Source of the DNA: Gimesia alba
GTDB lineage: Bacteria; Planctomycetota; Planctomycetia; Planctomycetales; Planctomycetaceae
Reading direction: 5' to 3'
Length of the DNA: 64,000 nt
Assembly (NCBI RefSeq): GCF_007744675.1
Contig: NZ_CP036269.1
Span: 3,885,546-3,949,545 of the forward strand
The notes under the pieces are model-generated. The model ran no database searches. It was not told the origin of the DNA and worked only from the letters and a program-made list of their open reading frames with translations. The first letter of the stretch is position 1; every line of letters starts with the position of its first letter. Shown here piece after piece: positions 16,932-29,077 of the stretch. Made by a program: the position numbers and the translations under genes.

Positions 16932-18044
16932 TTACTCATCGAGTTGAACGGGTTCCAAGTCTTTTGTGTTCCGTTCAATCGCTAGTACAATCGTCTGTTG
17001 ACGTCGTTTATTAGACGATGTATTGACTGCGGGAATCACCTGTCTGCCATTAGGCAGACTCAAACGAAGTGCAAACCGCCCTTCTTTGCTGACGGGGATT
17101 TTTTCGCCGAGTAACGTCACTTCCGATTGCGGATCGGAAGTTCCATGGATCAGTAATTCTGTTTCCACGTGGAATTCTTTTTTTGCCTTTTTGCTTCGAG
17201 ACCCGTTTGAATCGCCATTCGCATCAAGCGTCAGAGGAAGTGCAAGACGGGAAACGGGGGTTCCACCGTTTTCCGAGCGAGATGTATAACGCCTGGAACG
17301 TGTTGCCGAATAGTTGCTGTCGAGAGCACGCTTGGTTTTTCCCCCTTTTTCACACACTTCAGGCATGGGAGGAGTAAGTTTATGGGAATAAACCAGGCCA
17401 AAGAACTTGTTCTGTGGAGTTACAAAACCAAGCTGCAGTTTATAAGAGCGAGCTGGTTGATCGATCTGCACATACCACAGTCCGGAATCAATCTTGATTT
17501 CCACATCTTTGACATAGGCTTTACTGGTTCGGCTGTTTTCATTCGTCGTAATATCATAGACACGAATCACAGGGACCGCCTGATACCAGTAGGCACCTAA
17601 TGCTGCTTTGGCGCGGTCCAGGCTCCCCTGGGTAATGGTCCAGGTAGCCAGCAACCAATGGGAATCTTTGACCTGAGCGTTTAATTTCGTCTCAGTCGAT
17701 TCTGTTGTCGGATGCAGTTTTTCACTGTGCGAACTCTGCCCATTGAACTTCAACAATTTTTGAATTCGTGCCTGATGCTCGGTTGGAGTCATATTGGACG
17801 AAGTTTGTGAAGGGAAGGCTGGAACAGCAGCAGGGTTGGGAGTCTCAGGTGGTGGAGATGACTTTTTGGCAGACGAAGTGTTCTTGCGTTTGGGCTTTGA
17901 TTTGGCCATCTTGATTTTTGCGATGGCTTTAACCAACTCCTGCTTTCTCATGCCATGCCAACCGGCAATTCCATGAGATTTCGCCGTAGCGGCTAAATCA
18001 CGACGAGTTTGACTCTCGAGAGATTTTAGAATGGTTGGGGACAT
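16932..18044 (-). CDS. DUF4912 protein with N-terminal Rho_N/SAP-like motif
   Basis: 370 residues from the ATG at 18044, which has GGGAG nine nucleotides upstream; a longer TTG-initiated frame to 18071 lacks a ribosome site. Residues about 6-45 are a Rho_N/SAP-like helix pair (TRRDLAATAKSHGIAGWHGMRKQELVKAI), followed by a basic Lys/Pro/Ser linker. DUF4912 lies at about 125-230 (LLATWTITQGSLDRAKAALG ... WYVQIDQPARSYKLQLGF). A serine- and arginine-rich stretch and a short conserved beta domain close the protein (ETELLIHGTSDPQSEVTLLGEK). The Rho_N part suggests nucleic-acid binding, but no function is known for DUF4912; in other phyla it accompanies carbohydrate-active domains. Convergent with the radical SAM gene. 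Confidence 0.88.
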   Translation of the reverse strand: MSPTILKSLESQTRRDLAATAKSHGIAGWHGMRKQELVKAIAKIKMAKSKPKRKNTSSAKKSSPPPETPNPAAVPAFPSQTSSNMTPTEHQARIQKLLKFNGQSSHSEKLHPTTESTETKLNAQVKDSHWLLATWTITQGSLDRAKAALGAYWYQAVPVIRVYDITTNENSRTSKAYVKDVEIKIDSGLWYVQIDQPARSYKLQLGFVTPQNKFFGLVYSHKLTPPMPEVCEKGGKTKRALDSNYSATRSRRYTSRSENGGTPVSRLALPLTLDANGDSNGSRSKKAKKEFHVETELLIHGTSDPQSEVTLLGEKIPVSKEGRFALRLSLPNGRQVIPAVNTSSNKRRQQTIVLAIERNTKDLEPVQLDE

Positions 18045-18826
18045 TAGGAATGACTCCCAGATATCGATCAAGACAATGGTCGGTGTCTCAATATTGCCTT
18101 AGTCGTCCATGACACTCAGGATAAGTTTTAGCACATCTGCCCCGTTCCAACACATTTGCTTGATCGCAGAAAACTGAAATCCGTTATTTCAAACGATCAT
18201 AATGCAGTGAACAATATGTAAACGTCAAATCAAATTTCGACCAGGACGCTACTCTCCCCAGAACAGAAAGCCACTAATTTTCATTCTCAAATTCAGGAAC
18301 ATGGGCTGGCTTTATAACACCAGACACAGTGATTCCCTTCATAAAATATGCACGTTCAAACAGATGGTTTAAGCTGACTCAGCATCAGAATTTATGTGCA
18401 ACAAACCACATTTCGCCTCCGATTCATACTCTCCAGATTAGGATCAAACACATGAATCATTCTTGAAACGTGAGATTACTTTTACCATGCAATGAAACAA
18501 AAATCAACTATTGCGGCGTTCTGATTTATTCGAAAACCAACCACCAATTGTCTTATCACCTTACTGTGATAGCGTTTATAAATTTAGCCTCATCAAAATT
18601 TCATCTTCCTCTTCAGAAGGGCAGAAAATTGACAGGCAAGTTGTTTTGAACTCCCTTTCTTCACTTATCATGAAGAATTTGGTTCGCTCTATCCATCTTG
18701 CAGTGACCGGGTTTGGTGTGCCCGCTCCACGCCGTTGGACCAGTTTCTTAACACAAATAGGACATGAACCTACTGAATTTCATTTTTGAGAATAATTGGA
18801 TTCACTTAATTCCAACCGTAGATACT
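18045..18826. other. Long intergenic region upstream of the ATP synthase operon
   Basis: Some 780 bp lie between the divergent DUF4912 gene and the atp promoter candidate. The longest open frame (18511-18789, no ribosome site, no recognisable composition) looks spurious. I see no tRNA, hairpin with T-run, or repeat. A structured non-coding RNA or upstream regulatory sites cannot be excluded by eye. Confidence 0.4.
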
Positions 18827-18855
18827 TTGACTCTTTATTAAGTTGTCTTTACAGT
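18827..18855 (+). promoter_or_regulatory. Candidate sigma-70-type promoter of the atp operon
   Basis: TTGACT (18827-18832, five of six matches to the -35 box) and TACAGT (18850-18855, four of six to the -10 box) are separated by 17 bp. A start near 18862 would give a leader of about 70 nt before the first gene at 18932. No other gene lies between. Confidence 0.5.
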
Positions 18856-18931
18856 CTGCAGCAGCTTTGTTTGATTTTCGTCATGCAGGCTTTTGTTTTG
18901 TGTTGCTGCTTACTCCCTGAAAGCATCTGCC

Positions 18932-19219
18932 ATGCCGCGACCTGATCGGAGGAGCCAGTCACCGTTTGTCGAGGCTCATCGCTGGGTAAGCCGTTTGACA
19001 ACGGTCAGTCTCGAGATGGCATTACCCGCTTTTTTGGGACACTGGCTCGATGAAAAATGGGGGACATCCCCCTGGCTCACCGCATTGGGCGCTTTACTCG
19101 GATTTTCTGTCGGCATGACACACTTATTACGAATGGCTAAAGAAGCAGAGCTAAAGAAACGAAAGAAAAAAGATCAACCATCACAAAATGCTGAGAAGCA
19201 GGATGATGGCCTCGAATAA
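18932..19219 (+). CDS. atpZ: AtpZ/AtpI-family ATP synthase assembly protein
   Basis: 95 residues from the ATG at 18932; the frame runs 13 codons further to a TTG at 18893 with no ribosome site. It carries two transmembrane helices (residues about 25-40 and 44-63) around the family loop LDEKWGTSPWLTALGALLGFSVGM, then a highly charged C-terminal tail (KEAELKKRKKKDQ). AtpZ/AtpI proteins sit at the head of F-type ATPase operons and help assemble the c-ring or supply Mg2+. That position and the AtpZ pattern support the call. The next gene begins about 90 bp later. Confidence 0.82.
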   Translation: MPRPDRRSQSPFVEAHRWVSRLTTVSLEMALPAFLGHWLDEKWGTSPWLTALGALLGFSVGMTHLLRMAKEAELKKRKKKDQPSQNAEKQDDGLE

Positions 19220-19305
19220 GTAGATTTAAGAAAAAAGTTCAGGCTGAATTGCTTCAGCCTCGGTTGATTGCCCAAGATTCAATAAATAAAAACCTTCTCG
19301 ATATC

Positions 19306-19692
19306 ATGCTTGCTACTTCGCATTCACAAAGCAAAAATCCCCTGAAACAATGTGGCATCCTTACAGGTGCTCTTCTGGGGTTATTTTTGATTCTTTGTGT
19401 TCCTGCATATTTGACGGCTGGAAAGACGTCTGTTGAAGGTCTTGTTTATTCGGCATTACTCTGTTTAGTGCCGGGGCTCATTATTCTGCTGATGACAGGA
19501 TACTTCTTTCGTGAAGCGCCTCCCGCATCAGTCATGGCTATTTCGACCCTGACCAGAATCATGATCGCTGGAGTGGGGGCATTGATCATTTTCAACATTC
19601 GTCCTGACTTTGGATTAGCTAATTTTTCGATTTGGTTATTGATTTGTTACTTTGCCTCTCTATTGGTTGAAACCTTGTTGATCATTCGGTAA
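19306..19692 (+). CDS. atpI: ATP synthase subunit I-like membrane protein
   Basis: 128 residues from the ATG at 19306; a TTG-initiated extension to 19249 is possible, and neither start has a good ribosome site. Four hydrophobic helices (about residues 16-38, 45-65, 78-100, 106-125) make it an integral membrane protein, similar in layout to the AtpI subunit I or UncI-type proteins that precede atpB. Sequence divergence is high, so the assignment rests on size, topology and position between AtpZ and AtpB. It probably helps insert or assemble the F0 sector. Confidence 0.68.
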   Translation: MLATSHSQSKNPLKQCGILTGALLGLFLILCVPAYLTAGKTSVEGLVYSALLCLVPGLIILLMTGYFFREAPPASVMAISTLTRIMIAGVGALIIFNIRPDFGLANFSIWLLICYFASLLVETLLIIR

Positions 19693-19757
19693 TCTGCCGA
19701 AGCTGTTTGTAGTTAACGATGTATTGATCAGAAACAATTTTGAATCGAGCTTAAAAA

Positions 19758-20621
19758 ATGGCCGCTGGTCACGCTGATAAATTTCATCATGTTCGCGATT
19801 TCCCGCATTTCGAACTTCCTGGTCAATTTCACTTGGAATTGCCCGAGTTATTCGGTTTCCAGGTTTCGAAGTTCATGTTATTGCAGTTGGTGGCAGTCGT
19901 CTTCCTGTTTCTCGTCTTTCGCGGGTTAGCCAAACGGGCAGCTGGTGGACAGGTCGTGACGGGACGCTGGTGGAACTTTTGGGAATCCATCGTCTTGTAC
20001 ATGCGAGATGAAGTTGTTCGTCCTACGATCGGTTTTGGTCATCATCATGATGACGATCACAGCCATGATCACCACCAGGAACAAAAAGTCGGGCATCCTG
20101 CTGACAAATACCTGCCGTTTGTTCTGTCGTGTTTCTTTTATGTATTGATTTGTAATTTGTTGGGTGTTTTCCCCTGGTTGGGGTCAGCAACTGGTGAATT
20201 AAATGTGACGATAGCACTGGCATTTACTACTTTTTGTGCCGTTATCTTTTTTGGATCTAAAGAGCAAGGCCCTGTTCAGTTCTGGTTGTCACTCGCACCT
20301 CCAATGGAGTTGCCTCTGGCATTGAAACTGGTCTTGGTTCCAATGATCTGGCTCATTGAGCTTGCTGGTTTTTTAATTAAACATGCTGTGTTGGCAATTC
20401 GTTTATTTGCCAACATTATGGCGGGTCATACCGTGATCGCAGTCTTTCTGGGATTCATCGCGATGACTGCTGACTCCGGAATGTGGGCCATCGTGATGCC
20501 ATCCAGTATCATTGCCCAGATTTTGGTTGGCTTGCTGGAACTCTTTGTCGCGTTCCTGCAGGCATATGTATTTGCGTTTCTTGCAACTCTGTTTATTGGT
20601 GCTGCTGTCAACCCTCACTAG
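19758..20621 (+). CDS. atpB: F0F1 ATP synthase subunit a
   Basis: 287 residues. It forms the proton half-channels of F0 next to the c-ring. The essential arginine is in helix 5 (LAIRLFANIMAGHTVIAV), with further transmembrane helices at about 37-55, 121-140, 150-165, 180-205, 220-245 and 255-280. A His/Asp-rich insert (about residues 92-110, GFGHHHDDDHSHDHHQEQK) lies in the loop after helix 1; it looks like a metal-binding-type linker and is not required in other a subunits. Start ATG at 19758; no rival frame. It follows the two I-type genes and precedes atpE at 83 bp. Confidence 0.96.
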   Translation: MAAGHADKFHHVRDFPHFELPGQFHLELPELFGFQVSKFMLLQLVAVVFLFLVFRGLAKRAAGGQVVTGRWWNFWESIVLYMRDEVVRPTIGFGHHHDDDHSHDHHQEQKVGHPADKYLPFVLSCFFYVLICNLLGVFPWLGSATGELNVTIALAFTTFCAVIFFGSKEQGPVQFWLSLAPPMELPLALKLVLVPMIWLIELAGFLIKHAVLAIRLFANIMAGHTVIAVFLGFIAMTADSGMWAIVMPSSIIAQILVGLLELFVAFLQAYVFAFLATLFIGAAVNPH

Positions 20622-20668
20622 AGAAACAGACAGTATCGTTTCAGACTTGCTTAGTATATTTTGTTTGA

Positions 20669-21031
<363 letters not shown>

Positions 21032-21120
21032 TGTGGGTGTGCTTCTCTAAGAAGCCTTCACATACTATGAGTTCGAATTTCATTCCAGTTATTCTGATTA
21101 CGATGTGAGAATATTTGATC

Positions 21121-21747
21121 ATGTTTAAAAGTCTTTTTACAAGCCGATGCATCATCATGCTGATTATTTTCAGTGGTATGATCTTGGGAAGTGGGCTGAT
21201 TGGTTCCGAAGCATCCTTGTATGCTGCTGATGGCGCTGCACACCCTGAAGGGGCGCCATTGCAGTGGAAAACCGACTTGGCACTATGGTCATTTATTGTT
21301 TTCATTGTATTTGTGATTGTTCTCAAATCAGTTGCCTGGGGCCCTCTAATCAAAGCTCTTGACGAGCGGGAATTAAGAGTCGTCACTGCGATTGAGGAAG
21401 CAGAATCAAAACAAAAAGAATCAGAAGAACTGGTCAAAGAGCACACTCGTAAAATTGAGTCTGCTCAGGATGAGATTCAGGCAATGATGGTGGAAGCCCG
21501 TTCTGATGCAGATCGGATCCGGCAAGACATTCTCGAACAGGCTCGTAATGAAGCTGAGTCCATTAAGGCTCATGCCATTGACGAAATTGATCGGGCTCGT
21601 GAACTTGCTTTGAAGGATCTGTTTGATCAAATGAATGGACGGGTTGTCGATGCGACTGAGCATGTCCTGGGACGTGCTCTCAATGAATCAGACCGCGAAC
21701 GACTGATTGAAGAGGCTCTGTCTCAGATTTCCAGTAGTTCAAACTAA
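21121..21747 (+). CDS. atpF: F0F1 ATP synthase subunit b
   Basis: 208 residues from the ATG at 21121, two codons after a TTG (21115) that also opens the frame. Residues about 1-38 form a leader-like hydrophobic segment ending near YAADG. The membrane helix follows (residues about 57-75, LALWSFIVFIVFVIVLKSV), then a long Lys/Glu-rich right-handed coiled coil (about 85-200, EEAESKQKESEELVKEHTRKI). This is the peripheral stalk that links subunit a to F1. As in atpE, the leader-like N-terminus is an extra feature compared with enterobacterial b subunits. It lies 89 bp after atpE and 69 bp before atpH. Confidence 0.94.
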   Translation: MFKSLFTSRCIIMLIIFSGMILGSGLIGSEASLYAADGAAHPEGAPLQWKTDLALWSFIVFIVFVIVLKSVAWGPLIKALDERELRVVTAIEEAESKQKESEELVKEHTRKIESAQDEIQAMMVEARSDADRIRQDILEQARNEAESIKAHAIDEIDRARELALKDLFDQMNGRVVDATEHVLGRALNESDRERLIEEALSQISSSSN

Positions 21748-21816
21748 ATAGTAACACGACATTTATTCAAACGTTATTTTGTGAAGTTTGAATTATTTAT
21801 CCTTTAGCTGTGAGTT

Positions 21817-23938
<2,122 letters not shown>

Positions 23939-23984
23939 TTGATTTATTGTTTGAATAGATAATCGAAAACAGGTTCAGGATCTA

Positions 23985-24863
23985 ATGGCCAAAGCACGTG
24001 CCATCGTAAAACGATTAAAAGCGGTAAAAAACATCCGTAAAATCACGCGGACCATGGAATTGATCGCCACTGCGCGATTCAAGAAAGCTATGGACCGTGC
24101 ATCGGAAGCTGCTGCTTATACCAAAAAGATTTCGGAACTGGTTGCGGATCTATCTCAAGCAAATCTTGAGTTTCATCACCCACTACTGGAAAAGCATGAG
24201 TCCGAACAAAATTCGGTCCTGTTAATCCTGACATCAAACCGGGGCCTTTGTGGCGGGTATAATTCAGGCGTCTTAAAGCTTGCCTTGAAACGTTACCAGG
24301 AATTAAAAGCCGAGGGACAGAATGTTCGTCTGGAAGTTTCGGGGAAACGCGGAATTGGCTTTTTAAAGTTTCAGGATATTGCTGCCGCAGAGACATATAC
24401 CCACTTCGAAGATCGTCCCACATTTGAAGAAGTTGACCAACTGGCAGCCCGATTTATTACCGAGTATATTGAGGGTAAAATCGATCGTTTGGATGTCGCT
24501 TATACCGAATTTGTTTCGTCATCCAAACAACAGCCGGTCGTACAGTCACTTCTTCCGATTGGTGCGTTAGAATCTTCGACTGAAGCAGCCGAAACATCAC
24601 AAAAATATGACTACGAGTTTCTCCCTTCAGCTCAGGAGATCCTGGAGGAAATTGTTCCGACTGCGTTTAAAGCACGGTTGTTCAAATGCTTCCTTGATGC
24701 AGCGGTGAGCGAGCAGATCGCACGAATGGTAGCTATGAAAGGCGCCACAGAAAATGCCAATGAAATGGTGGGTTCTCTTTCCGCTCAATATAACCGTGCA
24801 CGACAAACTCAAATCACCTCGGAAATCCTTGAAATCATTGGTGGTGCAGCTGCCTTAGAGTAA
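23985..24863 (+). CDS. atpG: F0F1 ATP synthase subunit gamma
   Basis: 292 residues. Central rotor shaft of F1. It starts with the family hallmark AKARAIVKRLKAVKNIRKITRTMELIATARFKKA (N-terminal helix of the coiled coil), then the Rossmann-like middle (SNRGLCGGYNS) and the C-terminal helix of the shaft (SEQIARMVAMKGATENANEM, YNRARQTQITSEILEIIGGAAAL). The GGAT-type ribosome site lies about 7 nt before the ATG. A weak 5-bp hairpin lies at 24874-24888 just after its stop and before atpD. Confidence 0.97.
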   Translation: MAKARAIVKRLKAVKNIRKITRTMELIATARFKKAMDRASEAAAYTKKISELVADLSQANLEFHHPLLEKHESEQNSVLLILTSNRGLCGGYNSGVLKLALKRYQELKAEGQNVRLEVSGKRGIGFLKFQDIAAAETYTHFEDRPTFEEVDQLAARFITEYIEGKIDRLDVAYTEFVSSSKQQPVVQSLLPIGALESSTEAAETSQKYDYEFLPSAQEILEEIVPTAFKARLFKCFLDAAVSEQIARMVAMKGATENANEMVGSLSAQYNRARQTQITSEILEIIGGAAALE

Positions 24864-24913
24864 TTTCCGGAATGCCTTACGTAGGCACTTTATGGTTTTT
24901 TACAAATTGATAA

Positions 24914-26392
<1,479 letters not shown>

Positions 26393-26491
26393 AGCGTCAC
26401 AAGAGTATCGACATTATATTGTGAACGGACCACATTAGATTCGCTCACAGCATCAATCTGAATTCCTGTTTTAAATGTGGTTAGAGCACCA

Positions 26492-26893
26492 ATGGCTCAA
26501 GAATTTCGCCTCTTATTAGTGACTCCGGAAACGACTCTGTTAGATCAATCGATCCAGAGTCTACGCTGTACTTTATTTGACGGGCAAATTGGGATTCTTC
26601 CTGGCCGCATGCCAATGGTAGGACGTTTGGGGTATGGCGAACTTGTCTTCCGCTCTAATGATGGCGCGGAAGTCAGTTATTTTGTCGATGGTGGCTTTCT
26701 ACAAGTTCAGGGAAATGTGATCTCTGTCTTAACAGAACAGGCAATTCCTGTTAGCGAGCTAAACGCTGCCGATGCAGAAAAACTCCTTGAGGAAGCTTTG
26801 GCTCGGCCAGCCATCGGCGATGATCAATGTAATGCCCGTGAGCGTGATCAAAACCGGGCACGGGCCATGCTGATGCTCTCGCACCAAAAATAG
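26492..26893 (+). CDS. atpC: F0F1 ATP synthase subunit epsilon
   Basis: 133 residues from the ATG at 26492; the frame runs five codons further to a GTG at 26477. The N-terminal beta-sandwich (FRLLLVTPETTLLDQSIQSLRCTLFDGQIGILPGRMPMVGRLGYGEL) matches epsilon subunits, with the conserved VDGGFLQVQGNVISVLTEQA strand. The C-terminal helical part is short and charged. Epsilon couples the gamma shaft to the c-ring and can inhibit ATP hydrolysis. It is the last gene of the operon and is followed by a 14-bp terminator stem. Confidence 0.95.
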   Translation: MAQEFRLLLVTPETTLLDQSIQSLRCTLFDGQIGILPGRMPMVGRLGYGELVFRSNDGAEVSYFVDGGFLQVQGNVISVLTEQAIPVSELNAADAEKLLEEALARPAIGDDQCNARERDQNRARAMLMLSHQK

Positions 26894-26945
26894 CCTCATT
26901 CATCGTTAAGATCAAAACCTCTTGATTTTAATCATAGATTTTCCT

Positions 26946-26985
26946 AAATACGCTGAAATTGCTTCGTGCATTTCAGCGTATTTTT
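26946..26985 (+). terminator. Rho-independent terminator of the atp operon
   Basis: A perfect 14-bp stem (26946-26959 with 26970-26983), a 10-nt loop and a T-rich tail. It lies 53 bp after the atpC stop and ends only 15 bp before the next start codon, so the small zinc-ribbon gene at 27000 would depend on readthrough or on a promoter within the hairpin. Confidence 0.9.
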
Positions 26986-26999
26986 CTATGGAGTCACAT

Positions 27000-27200
27000 A
27001 TGGCTGATCAAGATGCCTCACCAAGTCCCCAGCGGCCATCTGTTGGTGTTCATTTTAAGTGCTGTAACGTGTATTCCCGTATTTATCTCAACCATTCCGC
27101 TACCGCTTATACTGGGCATTGCCCCCGTTGCGCCTGTCCGATTGAGATCCCCATTGTGGAAGAAGGTGGTTCATCCAGCAACTTCTTTACCGGATCGTAA
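27000..27200 (+). CDS. Small zinc-ribbon-like protein
   Basis: 66 residues from the ATG at 27000, with GGAG six nucleotides upstream. The open frame extends to 26922, but that part spans the atp terminator and is not credible as coding. The core is FKCCNVYSRIYLN (C21, C22) and GHCPRCACPIEI (C41, C44, C46), a spacing typical of a small zinc ribbon. I recall similar short VHFKCC...CPRC proteins in Planctomycetes, but no function. Probably cytoplasmic; binding to nucleic acid or a protein partner is inference. It lies directly behind the atp operon. Confidence 0.7.
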   Translation: MADQDASPSPQRPSVGVHFKCCNVYSRIYLNHSATAYTGHCPRCACPIEIPIVEEGGSSSNFFTGS

Positions 27201-27385
27201 CCTTTTGATATATAAAATCTTACAGCCATGGAAGTTTCTTGTTTTGATCATCAAAAAATGTCTGATCCCCTTATAATCACCTTGAGCTAAATCCTGTAAT
27301 AGTCTAGGATTCGCCCGCTGTGAGTAATCAAGTCTCATTTTTGAACCAAAATCAACCGTCAGAATTCCAATTTCGAGTTTTTTAA

Positions 27386-27874
27386 ATGGATTATCATTTA
27401 AAACCACTGGGAAAAGCCTGCTCTTCGACTGGAAAAGAATTTACTCCAGGCGAAACGGTTCACTCTGTCATTATTGAACAAAATGGCCAATTGCTTCGTC
27501 TCGATTTTTCACAGGATGGTTGGACTGGACCTCCTGAAGGCGTTGTTGGTGAATGGAAATGCCAGGTACCAGAGCCGGCTGCTCAGGGAACGAAAAAAAT
27601 CGACCCCGATGCACTCATGCAATATTTTGAACAATTGTATGAAGCTCCGAATCAGGTACAGGAAAAATTTCTCTACGTGCTTGCTTTATTTCTTGTCCAG
27701 AAACGCCGACTTAAACTGGAAGGGTCGCGAGAAGAAGACCAGGTGTTCTATCTCCAATTGTCAGGAACGCATGGAGAAGGATCTTTCGAAATCCGTGATC
27801 AGAATCTGGAAGAGTCTGAAATCGAACAACTACAGAATCAACTGAATAACCAATTTTTTGAAGAGTGGGAATAA
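27386..27874 (+). CDS. Conserved hypothetical protein
   Basis: 162 residues. It begins with a beta-rich region containing two Cys (LGKACSSTGKEFTPGETVHSVI and GEWKCQVPEP) and a GWTGPPEGVVGEW stretch. Residues about 68-100 are a helical segment (DALMQYFEQLYEAPNQVQEKFLYVLALFLVQKRRL) with a C-terminal acidic part (EESEIEQLQNQLNNQFFEEWE). No signal peptide. I do not recognise a named domain; it looks like a planctomycete-specific family. It lies 28 bp before a lipoprotein gene in the same orientation, so the two are probably co-transcribed and may act together. Confidence 0.75.
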   Translation: MDYHLKPLGKACSSTGKEFTPGETVHSVIIEQNGQLLRLDFSQDGWTGPPEGVVGEWKCQVPEPAAQGTKKIDPDALMQYFEQLYEAPNQVQEKFLYVLALFLVQKRRLKLEGSREEDQVFYLQLSGTHGEGSFEIRDQNLEESEIEQLQNQLNNQFFEEWE

Positions 27875-27902
27875 GGGGCGTGCCCCATGATGGATCGTTA
27901 AT

Positions 27903-29057
27903 ATGTTGAATGTTCATGGAAGAACAACACACAATCAATCCTGCATCAACTTGCACTGCCTTTATGTGGTCACGAAAGTGACACTCGTGCTCCTGGCAGT
28001 CATTCTGCTACCTGCTTGCGCTTCCGTTCGAACGTTCCTCCCACAGCAGCCCCCTGTTTGCGTTCTCCCCCCTAATGCCAGCTATACGCAAATTGTTACC
28101 CACTTGAACTCACAAACCGAAGGCGTTTACGGTTGGCAGTCCTCGAATGTAAAAATTAGAGCGCGGCAAAAGGGAGGCATTCCGGTGAGCTTGAATGCGA
28201 TGCTGGCGGTCGAACAGCCCAAACGCTTCCGCTTACGCGCGAGTTCTCCTCTGGGAGCAGAAGTTGATTTTGGCTCGAACGATGAACGGTTCTGGTTCTG
28301 GGTCAAACGAAATGAGCAAAAACGAGTTTTTACCGTCCGCCACGATCAATACCAGGCGATGGGGTCGCAGTTGAATATCCCGTTTGAACCCGGATGGTTA
28401 CTCGAAGCTTTGCGTGTCGTCCCATTAAACGAAACAGAGCTTTCCATCCAGAAAGAAGGCCAGAACTCACCGAATGTGAAGTTGATTTCTGACCGCCTGC
28501 TACCAAATGGCAAGCTTGTTCAAAAAATTCTGGTTGTCAATCTCTGTACTGGGCATATCATCGAGCAATCTTTGTATGACAGCCAGGGACAGCGGATCGC
28601 CACAGCCACCTTGGGCGAATATCGCGTCTGCAGTAATTCCGGTGCCACTCTGCCGCATGTCATTAAGCTCGATTGGCCGCAAGCAGGCATCGTACTTACA
28701 ATGACGATGTCAAACATCGAGGTGAATCCGGCAGGAGTTCCGCCTGAAGTCTGGGGACTGCCACAAATCCCTGGCTATCCTGTTCTAGACTTGGGATCCT
28801 CATTTCCAGTTCAACGGGAAGCGTCGATCGGTCCACGACCAACACGAATTGATTCTCGGATCGCCGAACTGGAAGAACCTGACTGGTCAAACAGTACTCT
28901 CAGCGAGGAGCCACAATGGAAGCCAGCACAAACAGGGTTTGAAAAATCAGAAACGTTCCCGGTCAATGAGCTCCAGCCACTGCCCCGCGATAATCCATTT
29001 CGCCCCCCCGGTTCATTTGACGAACCGGAAGAGGCTCCTGGCCGTGTCCGACTTTAG
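27903..29057 (+). CDS. LolA-like outer-membrane/periplasmic lipoprotein
   Basis: 384 residues. The N-terminus is long, with a hydrophobic core (about residues 25-38) ending in a lipobox-like LLPAC, so it is probably a lipoprotein anchored after Cys39. The body is beta-rich in the manner of LolA/LptE-type half-barrels (VKIRARQKGGIPVSLNAMLAVEQPKRFRLRA, FGSNDERFWFWVKR, AMTMSNIEVN). The C-terminal 120 residues are Pro/Glu-rich and probably disordered. An alternative start is the GTG about 22 codons inside. This fold binds lipids in lipoprotein sorting, but no direct evidence ties the gene to that role. It follows the hypothetical gene at 28 bp and converges on the M56 gene. Confidence 0.75.
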   Translation: MLNVHGRTTHNQSCINLHCLYVVTKVTLVLLAVILLPACASVRTFLPQQPPVCVLPPNASYTQIVTHLNSQTEGVYGWQSSNVKIRARQKGGIPVSLNAMLAVEQPKRFRLRASSPLGAEVDFGSNDERFWFWVKRNEQKRVFTVRHDQYQAMGSQLNIPFEPGWLLEALRVVPLNETELSIQKEGQNSPNVKLISDRLLPNGKLVQKILVVNLCTGHIIEQSLYDSQGQRIATATLGEYRVCSNSGATLPHVIKLDWPQAGIVLTMTMSNIEVNPAGVPPEVWGLPQIPGYPVLDLGSSFPVQREASIGPRPTRIDSRIAELEEPDWSNSTLSEEPQWKPAQTGFEKSETFPVNELQPLPRDNPFRPPGSFDEPEEAPGRVRL

Positions 29058-29077
29058 ATCCCCAAAGCCCGCATAGA

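Noticed and set aside
18511-18789. A 92-codon frame in the gap before the atp operon
   Set aside because: Starts with TTG without a ribosome site and has no recognisable pattern; a chance frame in AT-rich DNA.
24874-24888. A hairpin between atpG and atpD
   Set aside because: The stem is only 5 bp, and the T-run is six bases further on, so termination in the middle of the operon is unlikely.
26959-27276. A second frame overlapping the zinc-ribbon gene
   Set aside because: It covers the terminator hairpin and lacks a ribosome site, while the other frame has GGAG and a Cys-rich product.
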